Positions 1-5,245 of a stretch of DNA of 5,970 nt are shown here, piece by piece. The translations under genes were made by a program, and so were the position numbers. Under the pieces are notes generated by a model. The model searched no databases. It was not told the DNA's origin and saw only the letters and a list, made by a program, of their open reading frames with translations. Every line of letters starts with the position of its first letter. Within the stretch, counting starts at the first letter, position 1. Source of the stretch: an uncultured Flavobacteriales bacterium (lineage in GTDB: Bacteria > Bacteroidota > Bacteroidia > Flavobacteriales_D > Sanyastnellaceae). The DNA is taken from the NCBI GenBank assembly GCA_913057815.1, contig CAJXOV010000156.1, forward strand, positions 1-5,970. The letters run 5' to 3'.

Positions 1-46
1 AGATGTAGAGAGGTCTCGTGGGCTCGGAGATGTGTATAAGAGACAG
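1..46 (+). other. Unremoved Illumina Nextera i7 adapter at contig end
   Basis: This stretch is synthetic, not genomic. Positions 1-4 (AGAT) match the end of the P7 primer. Positions 5-12 (GTAGAGAG) match, from memory, the primer form of Nextera index N707 (CTCTCTAC). Positions 13-46 match the Nextera read-2 transposase adapter without a mismatch. Within it, 28-46 (AGATGTGTATAAGAGACAG) is the 19-base Tn5 mosaic end. The reading frame of the neighbouring minus-strand gene is intact up to position 47 and is cut off there, as expected if a library molecule ended at that base. The 46 bases should be trimmed and not read as a natural transposon end. Confidence 0.97.
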
Positions 47-415
47 CATATATACTTGGTCAACATCAGGCCTTTCTTCTCTATCTACCTTTACGTTAAT
101 AAAGTGCTTATTCATTAGCTCGGCAGTTAATGAATCTTCGAAGCTTTCATGTTCCATAACATGGCACCAGTGGCATGCACTATAGCCGATACTAATGAGG
201 ACAAGTTTGTCTTCTTTTTTAGCTAGATCAAATGCCTCTTCACCCCAAGGATACCAATCTACAGGGTTATGTGCATGCTGTATTAAGTAAGGACTACTTT
301 CGTTTATCAGCGAATTGGTGTGAGCGAATTCGTTTTTGGTTATTTCTTTATTTTTCTGACAAGTAGCCATGAGAAGTGTTAACGGTACTAAGCTTAAGAG
401 AATTTTTATATTCAT
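47..415 (-). CDS. DUF255/YyaL-type thioredoxin-fold protein, N-terminal part, putative lipoprotein
   Basis: This is a 123-residue N-terminal fragment, cut at 47 by the adapter. Residues 41-123 carry the hallmarks of the DUF255 (YyaL/SSP411, thioredoxin_7-like) family: [17 protein letters not shown] near 41-57, [18 protein letters not shown] around 75-92 with Cys81 and Cys84 as the CxxC pair, and [13 protein letters not shown] at the end. Known members are about 650-700 residues, with an alpha/alpha-barrel after this domain, so most of the gene is missing. The cellular role of the family is poorly defined. The ATG at 415 is chosen because residues 1-18 form a Lys-plus-hydrophobic signal sequence ending at Cys19 (LLMATC), a lipoprotein-like signal with an atypical Thr before the Cys. 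An in-frame TAA lies five codons upstream of the ATG. The family call is firm; the lipoprotein call is moderate. The gene diverges from glyA. Confidence 0.9.
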
Positions 416-422
416 TGGTTTA

Positions 423-430
423 CAAAGTTA
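423..430 (-). promoter_or_regulatory. Bacteroidetes-type -7 box of the DUF255 gene
   Basis: TAACTTTG on the minus strand matches the Bacteroidetes -7 consensus TAnnTTTG exactly. It ends 7 bases before the ATG at 415, so transcription would begin at or within a base or two of the start codon, giving a nearly leaderless mRNA. I see no clear TTG in the -33 region, so the call rests on the -7 word alone. Confidence 0.4.
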
Positions 431-525
431 AAACGTAAGTTCTGATGGAATAGTCGACACATAAGTAGTTTTCAAGAATCAAATGGTGTGTCTATTCTCT
501 GGAACTTTATATTGGAAAAGAAGAT

Positions 526-537
526 TTATTGCAACGC
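526..537 (+). promoter_or_regulatory. Candidate operator in the glyA leader (half of the purA palindrome)
   Basis: TTATTGCAACGC agrees at 9 of 12 positions with the perfect palindrome GCGTTGCAACGC upstream of purA. The identical part is TTGCAACGC at 529-537. It lies 37 bases before the glyA ATG, against 35 bases for the purA site. That two purine/one-carbon genes share the word suggests co-regulation. The binding protein, if there is one, is unknown. Confidence 0.3.
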
Positions 538-574
538 TCAATTTCCTATTTTTACGACCCTAATTTCATGTCAA

Positions 575-1852
575 ATGTCAACAGTAGATTCTAGAATATT
601 CGATTTAATTTCTCAAGAAAAAAACCGTCAAACTGAAGGAGTGGAGCTTATAGCAAGTGAAAACTTTGTTTCTGAACAGGTGATGAGAGCCATGGGCTCT
701 GAGTTAACTAACAAGTATGCAGAGGGCTTGCCGGGAAAGAGATATTATGGTGGGTGTGAAATTGTAGACCAAGTTGAACAGCTAGCTATAGACAGAGTTA
801 AAGAATTATTTGGTGCCGAATGGGTGAATGTTCAACCACATAGTGGTGCTAATGCCAATGCTTCTGTAATGTTAGCTTGTCTTAATCCTGGGGATGCTAT
901 TTTAGGGTTTGACTTAAGTCATGGAGGGCATTTAACGCATGGATCATCCGTGAACTATAGCGGGAAACTATACAAGCCTCATTTTTATGGAGTGGAAGAG
1001 GAGACTGGAGTGGTGGATATGGATAAAGTAGAAGAAGTAGCGAAGTCCGTAAGACCAAAAATGATCATTTGTGGTGCTTCTGCATATAGCAGAGATTGGG
1101 ATTATGCCAGGTTTAGAGCTATAGCAGATGAAGTAAGCGCTGTGCTTTTGGCTGATGTTTCTCATCCAGCTGGACTTATAGCCGCAGGATTACTTAATGA
1201 TCCGATGCCTCATTGTCATATTGTGACTACTACTACTCATAAGACATTGAGAGGACCGAGGGGAGGTTTGATAATGATGGGTAAAGATTTTGAAAATCCT
1301 TATGGAAAAACTACGATGAAAGGTGTGGTAAGAAAGATGTCAAGTCTTCTGGATTCGGGAGTTTTTCCGGGCATGCAGGGTGGTCCGTTGGAACACGTTA
1401 TAGCGGCTAAAGCTGTAGCGTTTCATGAGGCTTTATCACCTTCATTTAAGGCTTATGGGAAAAATGTAATGAATAACGCTTCTGTACTGGCTGATTCGTT
1501 GGTCGGGCTGGGTTATAAGATAATCTCTGGTGGAACGGATAACCATTCCATGCTCATAGATTTGAGGTCAAAGAGCATTACGGGTAAAGATGCAGAAAAG
1601 GCACTGGGTAAAGCTGATATAACCGTGAATAAAAACATGGTGCCTTTTGATGATAAATCTCCGTTTGTCACAAGTGGAATGAGGTTAGGAACTCCTGCTA
1701 TAACAACCAGAGGTGGATCTGCAGAAGATATGGTTCAAATAGCTCAGTTGATAGATAAGGTTATCATGAATCACGATAATGACACTGAATTAGCAGGTGT
1801 TAAAAAGAGTGTGAATGAAATGATGAGTAGCCGACCTCTGTTTAAGGCTTAG
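575..1852 (+). CDS. glyA: Serine hydroxymethyltransferase
   Basis: This cytoplasmic PLP enzyme interconverts serine plus tetrahydrofolate with glycine plus 5,10-methylene-tetrahydrofolate, the main source of one-carbon units for purines, thymidylate and methionine. The protein is 425 residues, the usual bacterial length. Visible motifs are [10 protein letters not shown] (24-33), [16 protein letters not shown] (47-62), QPHSGANAN (87-95), [10 protein letters not shown] (114-123), ADVSHPAGL (193-201, with Asp194 and His197 at the cofactor), [14 protein letters not shown] (218-231, Lys223 the Schiff-base lysine) and [10 protein letters not shown] (366-375, Arg370 binding the substrate carboxylate). 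The segment around 239-262 ([22 protein letters not shown]) is the longer loop seen in Bacteroidetes homologues. The frame stays open upstream to a GTG at 488, but those 29 residues resemble no SHMT N-terminus, so the ATG at 575 is chosen. All key residues are present. It ends convergently with the OstA-like gene and overlaps it by 4 bases. Confidence 0.97.
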   Translation: MSTVDSRIFDLISQEKNRQTEGVELIASENFVSEQVMRAMGSELTNKYAEGLPGKRYYGGCEIVDQVEQLAIDRVKELFGAEWVNVQPHSGANANASVMLACLNPGDAILGFDLSHGGHLTHGSSVNYSGKLYKPHFYGVEEETGVVDMDKVEEVAKSVRPKMIICGASAYSRDWDYARFRAIADEVSAVLLADVSHPAGLIAAGLLNDPMPHCHIVTTTTHKTLRGPRGGLIMMGKDFENPYGKTTMKGVVRKMSSLLDSGVFPGMQGGPLEHVIAAKAVAFHEALSPSFKAYGKNVMNNASVLADSLVGLGYKIISGGTDNHSMLIDLRSKSITGKDAEKALGKADITVNKNMVPFDDKSPFVTSGMRLGTPAITTRGGSAEDMVQIAQLIDKVIMNHDNDTELAGVKKSVNEMMSSRPLFKA

Positions 1853-1879
1853 TTCAAAGGCAATATATCGTATCGGCTA
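1828..1879. repeat. Inverted repeat flanking the overlapping glyA and OstA-like stop codons
   Basis: TAGCCGA (1828-1834) and TCGGCTA (1873-1879) are perfect 7-base inverted arms around both stop codons, 38 bases apart. A weak inner pairing (CCT at 1835-1837 with AGG at 1858-1860) could shorten the loop. There is no U-tract on either side, so this is not a standard intrinsic terminator. It could nevertheless mark a bidirectional transcription end between the convergent genes, or be chance. Confidence 0.2.
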
Positions 1880-3351
1880 TTTGGACGTTCTTCTATATTC
1901 CAGAAAAAGTCTTTTAGTTTCTCATCACTAGGCACAGCCTGAGAAATCGGAAGCATGGCTCCTTTAGGTTTGGTTAAGAACTTTATTCTTTCTATGGAGC
2001 TGTCCTTCATGTAGATAACAATATCACTACAGTCAATTTTATTCACGCTGGAAATTGAGCTCAAACCATTTTTTTCCTGAATGGGATAATAGACCGCCTG
2101 ACCGTTTCCAAGCATGTCTAGCTTGAAAAGCTTATTTTCTTTAAAGTGACCAATCAGTTCTCGTCCTTTTATTTGATCGAACTTATCAGCTCCTTTAGAA
2201 CTTACGATAAGAGCATTTTTCTTGGCTACAAGTTGGTGGATACTTCCGTTTTCCATTTTTATAGAAATAGAATCTGAAGACATTTGATTTCCCTCATTCC
2301 AAATAACGGGATCATAGAACATTTGGATTAGGCTGTCTTTATTTAGCCAAACTAACGAGTCTGCTTTTCCTTGAATATCCAGTTTGAAAAACTTGACATT
2401 ATTGTAAGCCTTAATCATATTGTGACCCAGAGAATCATTAACAGCTAAAAGAGTGTCAGCATGTAGGAATAATGAATCTTGTTCAAAGTCTTGAATGTAC
2501 AGAGTTTCTCCTACAACAAAGGAAGAATCATTTAGTTGATCATGGTATCCGTAATCACCTTGAATGGTGAATTTGTCAATAGAGTCAGAGATGAGGACAT
2601 TCCTAAATGCCTCTCCATATTTACTGAAACCGTTATAGTACAAACTGTCACCTTTAAGTACAGTACTTTCAGTAGTGATAGTGGCGTTTTCTGAAAACTG
2701 ACAAATTTCTGTTTGTGTATTGTACCATCCGTTTTCACAATATATTTCTGAATCTTTTCCTACAATAGTTGTGGGTCCAAAGAAATAAGCAATTTCAGAG
2801 GCGTTATTATAATGCAACGTGTCAGATTTAACGGTGTATTCTGGGTTAGATAAAACAACATTATTTCTAAAATAGAACATTTCAATATCTGAGTCATAGC
2901 TTCCGCTTTCACTTGTTAGATTATTGTTGTTTTCTGTGCTAGTGATTTCACCTCCATTTTGATAAGATCCTATGCTAGTTAGCATGTCATAGTTAAGGTA
3001 GTCGGTTTTTAAGGTCATATCTTTATCCTTAAAAAGCACATTGTCTTTTAAGATGGCAGCCTCATCGATATAAGTGTAATCTATACGATCACCATATAGG
3101 TGAATGCTGTCTCCTTGATTGATATGAATATTATTAAAAGCAGTGAAATCATTGCTTTCAAAAATATAAGCACTATCGCAAGCCAATGTAACATCGTCAA
3201 AGGCTAAGACTACAAAACCGATTAAGCGTTGGGCACCTGGTGCGATGGCATCATCGTATTCCCAAGTATTTCCTTGAACTACCTCCACTTGTTTTTGCCC
3301 AACAGCAATAAGTGAAATGAAGATGGTTAATATGGTTAAAAGTAACTTCAC
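1849..3351 (-). CDS. OstA-like (LptA/LptD N-domain family) envelope protein
   Basis: This 500-residue exported protein resembles the Bacteroidetes OstA-like family, whose fold is shared with LptA and the periplasmic part of LptD in lipopolysaccharide transport. Residues 1-18 are a signal sequence ([18 protein letters not shown]) with likely type I cleavage near 18-19 and no lipobox. The rest looks like repeated beta-jellyroll strands in which D-S/T-L-x-Y type units recur: TDYLNYD 116-122, SDTLHYN 176-182, GDSLYYN 235-241, ADTLLAV 298-304, ADSLVWL 330-336 and SDSISI 359-364. The best match to the OstA N-terminal domain is about 22-180. There is no transmembrane barrel domain like that of full LptD. 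The start is GTG at 3351; no ATG fits the signal peptide. It lies 19 bases after the purA stop, so co-transcription with purA is likely. The family call is good; the LPS transport role is inferred from the fold. Confidence 0.83.
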   Translation of the reverse strand: MKLLLTILTIFISLIAVGQKQVEVVQGNTWEYDDAIAPGAQRLIGFVVLAFDDVTLACDSAYIFESNDFTAFNNIHINQGDSIHLYGDRIDYTYIDEAAILKDNVLFKDKDMTLKTDYLNYDMLTSIGSYQNGGEITSTENNNNLTSESGSYDSDIEMFYFRNNVVLSNPEYTVKSDTLHYNNASEIAYFFGPTTIVGKDSEIYCENGWYNTQTEICQFSENATITTESTVLKGDSLYYNGFSKYGEAFRNVLISDSIDKFTIQGDYGYHDQLNDSSFVVGETLYIQDFEQDSLFLHADTLLAVNDSLGHNMIKAYNNVKFFKLDIQGKADSLVWLNKDSLIQMFYDPVIWNEGNQMSSDSISIKMENGSIHQLVAKKNALIVSSKGADKFDQIKGRELIGHFKENKLFKLDMLGNGQAVYYPIQEKNGLSSISSVNKIDCSDIVIYMKDSSIERIKFLTKPKGAMLPISQAVPSDEKLKDFFWNIEERPNSRYDILPLN

Positions 3352-3374
3352 TTCGGAATTAACGACATAATCAT
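3348..3374 (-). other. Eight-codon overlapping reading frame linking purA to the OstA-like gene
   Basis: An ATG at 3374 overlaps the purA stop as ATGA. It opens a frame of eight codons (MIMSLIPK) whose TGA at 3350-3348 overlaps the GTG start of the OstA-like gene as GTGA. A ribosome ending purA could therefore restart at once and then again at the GTG. No Shine-Dalgarno sequence is visible. The peptide itself is probably meaningless; the arrangement may serve translational coupling. The geometry is seen directly and the function is inferred. Confidence 0.3.
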
Positions 3375-4651
3375 GCCAAAATTTCGTCTCTTAGAATAGT
3401 CTGGCTACGGTCAGGACCTACAGATACGATACTAATAGGAGTTTCTAAAACTTCTTCTAGATAGGTAATATAATCCATTAGTTCTCCAGGAAGTTCTGAT
3501 GTAGATGATGTTTGGGTCAAATCTTCTGACCAACCTTTCAATGATTTGTATTCTGGAATCATTTGATCAGTTAAATCAAAAGGTAACTCATCTATAATGT
3601 CATTACCATGCTGGTATCCAGTACATACTTTTACTTCTTTAAAAGTACTAAGTACATCTGCTTTAGTCATATGAAGTTCAGTAACTCCATTCACCATAAT
3701 GGCAAATTTGAGAGCTGGAATATCTATCCAACCACATCTTCTTGGTCTTCCTGTAGTAGCTCCAAACTCATGACCTAGTTTTCTTAATTCGTCACCAGTT
3801 TCATCAAATAGCTCTGTAGGGAATGGTCCGCTTCCTACTCTAGTAGCGTATGCTTTAAATATTCCGTAAACACGTCCTATTTTATTAGGTGCTATTCCCA
3901 GTCCTGTACAAGCTCCAGCTGCAGTAGTGTTACTTGAAGTTACAAACGGATAAGATCCGAAATCGATATCTAGAAGTGAGCCTTGAGCTCCTTCTGCTAG
4001 GATAGATTTCCCTTGTTTTAATAACGAATTAATATAATTCTCACTGTCAATAATAGTGAGCTTTTTAAGAGTATCTAAACTCTCGAACCATTCAGCTTCA
4101 TGTTCCTGTACGTCATATGAAAAGTTTTCATACTGAGCCAGTAATCTTACATGCTTTTCTACTAGAGCGTCATACTTCGCTTTAAAGCCATCTTTGAATA
4201 TGTCTCCTACTCTTAGACCATTTCTTCCAGTTTTGTCCATATAAGTTGGTCCAATTCCTTTTAGAGTACTTCCTATTTTAGCCTTGCCTTTGGCAAATTC
4301 AGAAGCGGCGTCTAATATTCTATGAGTAGGAAGAATAAGGTGAGCCTTTCTGCTAATCTTTAATCTCTCAGAAACAGGACAATTCATAGCTTCTAAAGCT
4401 GTGATCTCTTTCTTGAAAATTATAGGATCAATAACAACTCCGTTACCAACAATATTTTCCTTTCCTTCATGAAAAATCCCACTAGGAATAGTATGAAGGA
4501 CGTGTTTTATACCGTCAAATTCCAATGTGTGACCTGCGTTAGGTCCTCCTTGAAACCTAGCTATCACATCGTATTTAGGTGTGAGAACATCTACAATTTT
4601 ACCTTTACCTTCATCTCCCCATTGAAGACCTAAAAGAACATCTACTTTCAT
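3371..4651 (-). CDS. purA: Adenylosuccinate synthetase
   Basis: This cytoplasmic enzyme makes adenylosuccinate from IMP, aspartate and GTP, the first committed step from IMP to AMP. The protein is 426 residues, the normal length, with complete ends. Visible motifs are GLQWGDEGKGK (8-18, Asp13 the catalytic base and the start of the GTP loop), FQGGPNAGHT (33-42, His41 catalytic), STLKGIGPTYMDKTGRNGLRVGD (128-150), LAEGAQGSLLDIDFGSYPFVTSSNTTAAG (218-246, IMP site), KAYATRVGSGPFPTE (266-280), ATTGRPRRCGWID (298-310, the aspartate/GTP-binding loop), TKAD (329-332, guanine recognition) and GPDR (412-415). No expected motif is missing. The ATG at 4651 follows an A-rich leader without a Shine-Dalgarno sequence, as is usual in Bacteroidetes. 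It is separated from the upstream Fur-family gene by 129 bases containing promoter- and terminator-like signals. Confidence 0.98.
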   Translation of the reverse strand: MKVDVLLGLQWGDEGKGKIVDVLTPKYDVIARFQGGPNAGHTLEFDGIKHVLHTIPSGIFHEGKENIVGNGVVIDPIIFKKEITALEAMNCPVSERLKISRKAHLILPTHRILDAASEFAKGKAKIGSTLKGIGPTYMDKTGRNGLRVGDIFKDGFKAKYDALVEKHVRLLAQYENFSYDVQEHEAEWFESLDTLKKLTIIDSENYINSLLKQGKSILAEGAQGSLLDIDFGSYPFVTSSNTTAAGACTGLGIAPNKIGRVYGIFKAYATRVGSGPFPTELFDETGDELRKLGHEFGATTGRPRRCGWIDIPALKFAIMVNGVTELHMTKADVLSTFKEVKVCTGYQHGNDIIDELPFDLTDQMIPEYKSLKGWSEDLTQTSSTSELPGELMDYITYLEEVLETPISIVSVGPDRSQTILRDEILA

Positions 4652-4686
4652 TCTGTTGGTTTATTTTAAAGTTGCACGTTATTTAA

Positions 4687-4698
4687 GCGTTGCAACGC
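4687..4698. promoter_or_regulatory. Perfect 12-base palindrome in the purA leader, candidate operator
   Basis: GCGTTGCAACGC reads the same on both strands and lies 35 bases before the purA ATG. Counted from the TAAGTTTG word at 4721-4728, it would fall in the transcribed leader, about 22 bases past the -7 box, a position where a bound protein could block elongation. A related word, GTTGCACG, occurs at 4671-4678. The 9-base half TTGCAACGC recurs in the glyA leader. No regulator is identified. Confidence 0.35.
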
Positions 4699-4707
4699 AG
4701 TAGTTAT

Positions 4708-4745
4708 AAAAACAAGCGCACAAACTTAGGGTTTAACTTGTTTTT
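4708..4745 (-). terminator. AT-rich hairpin after the Fur-family gene, possible terminator
   Basis: Perfect 9-base arms AAAAACAAG (4708-4716) and CTTGTTTTT (4737-4745) are separated by 20 bases. Inside that loop, AAAC (4722-4725) and GTTT (4731-4734) can form a small inner stem. In the minus-strand transcript the 3' arm ends in a run of five U, the shape of a weak and roughly symmetrical intrinsic terminator about 36 bases after the fur stop codon. The stem has only two G-C pairs, so its efficiency is doubtful. Confidence 0.35.
4721..4728 (-). promoter_or_regulatory. Candidate -7 box for purA
   Basis: TAAGTTTG on the minus strand fits TAnnTTTG exactly. Transcription would start near 4715, leaving a leader of roughly 63 bases that contains the GCGTTGCAACGC palindrome. 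There is no clear TTG about 20 bases upstream. The box lies inside the loop of the terminator-like hairpin, so one reading or the other, or both, may be wrong. Confidence 0.35.
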
Positions 4746-4780
4746 AAGCCAGTTTTTATTCCTTAACTTATCACCAACTG

Positions 4781-5218
4781 TTAGGATTTTTTCTTTCCAT
4801 AAAAGTTCAAAGAATGATGCATGATTTCAACTCCAAAAATCTCTTCTAAGGTTTGCTTGATATTTTGGATTCTTGGATCACAAAACTCGAGAACTTCACC
4901 TGTATCGGTAAGAATGATATGGTCATGCTGCTTGTTTCCCAGAGCTCTTTCGAATTGAGCTTGGTTTTTACCAAACTGATGTTTTCGAACTAAATTGCAA
5001 GCTAACAATAGCTCCATAGTGTTATAGAGAGTGGCTCTAGATACGCGGTATTTCTTTTCTTTCATTTTAACATAGAGAGCTTCTATATCAAAATGATCGC
5101 TATGACTGTATAACTCTTCAAGAATGGCAAATCTTTCAGGGGTTTTTCTATGACCATTTTTCTCTAAATAGATAGAGAAAATGTTTTTAGCCTTTTCCTG
5201 AATTTCTTCTGATACCAT
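4781..5218 (-). CDS. Fur-family metal-responsive transcriptional regulator
   Basis: This 145-residue protein is the usual Fur size. It has an N-terminal winged helix ([16 protein letters not shown] about 22-37; recognition region [14 protein letters not shown] about 58-71) and a C-terminal dimerisation and metal domain. Metal-ligand positions are largely kept: HSDHFD (39-44), Glu90, HDH (98-100) and His134/His135 near the end (HHSLNFYG). The structural zinc CxxC that follows HDHLI in E. coli Fur is absent; Leu103 and Thr106 stand there ([10 protein letters not shown]). It is therefore clearly in the family, but whether it senses iron, zinc, manganese or peroxide cannot be told. The ATG at 5218 is chosen; the frame also extends to a TTG at 5236, which falls inside a promoter-like word. 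It lies 27 bases after the rel stop, so it may be co-transcribed with rel or use its own promoter. Confidence 0.92.
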   Translation of the reverse strand: MVSEEIQEKAKNIFSIYLEKNGHRKTPERFAILEELYSHSDHFDIEALYVKMKEKKYRVSRATLYNTMELLLACNLVRKHQFGKNQAQFERALGNKQHDHIILTDTGEVLEFCDPRIQNIKQTLEEIFGVEIMHHSLNFYGKKKS

Positions 5219-5233
5219 TTCCTGATTTTTAAA

Positions 5234-5241
5234 CAAAGTTA
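5234..5241 (-). promoter_or_regulatory. Possible internal -7 box for the Fur-family gene
   Basis: TAACTTTG on the minus strand fits TAnnTTTG exactly and lies 15 bases before the ATG at 5218, in the short gap after rel. The 10-base word TTAACTTTGT is identical to that in front of the DUF255 gene (422-431). No good TTG lies at the usual spacing, since the region upstream is the end of rel. If active, it would let the regulator be expressed apart from rel with a leader of only about 10 bases. Confidence 0.3.
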
Positions 5242-5245
5242 AGCT

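Larger units (their letters stand above)
416..574. other. Divergent intergenic region between the DUF255 gene and glyA
   Basis: These 159 bases hold the control signals for two divergent genes. On the minus side there is the TAACTTTG word at 423-430. On the plus side, TATATTGG at 508-515 fits TAnnTTTG at five of six fixed positions, and TATTTTTA at 547-554 is another weak -7 candidate. The word TTGCAACGC lies at 529-537. The region contains no RNA gene, repeat array or other open frame that I can support. Confidence 0.6.

Noticed and set aside
28..46. A Tn5 mosaic end that could suggest a natural transposon
   Set aside because: It is embedded in the complete Nextera adapter with an index, at the very end of the sequence; there is no transposase and no target duplication.
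488..574. N-terminal extension of GlyA from a GTG at 488
   Set aside because: The 29 extra residues match no SHMT N-terminus, and the ATG at 575 gives the standard beginning ([11 protein letters not shown]). The extension would also cover the whole promoter region.
968..1165. Open frame on the minus strand inside glyA
   Set aside because: It lies antisense within a strongly conserved coding region, and the translated sequence resembles no family I know.
2532..2738. Open frame on the minus strand inside the OstA-like gene
   Set aside because: It is an alternative frame of a well-supported long gene, with no recognisable domain.
5219..5236. Start of the Fur-family protein at a TTG at 5236
   Set aside because: It is a rare start codon lying within a promoter-like TAACTTTG word; the ATG at 5218 gives a normal Fur N-terminus.
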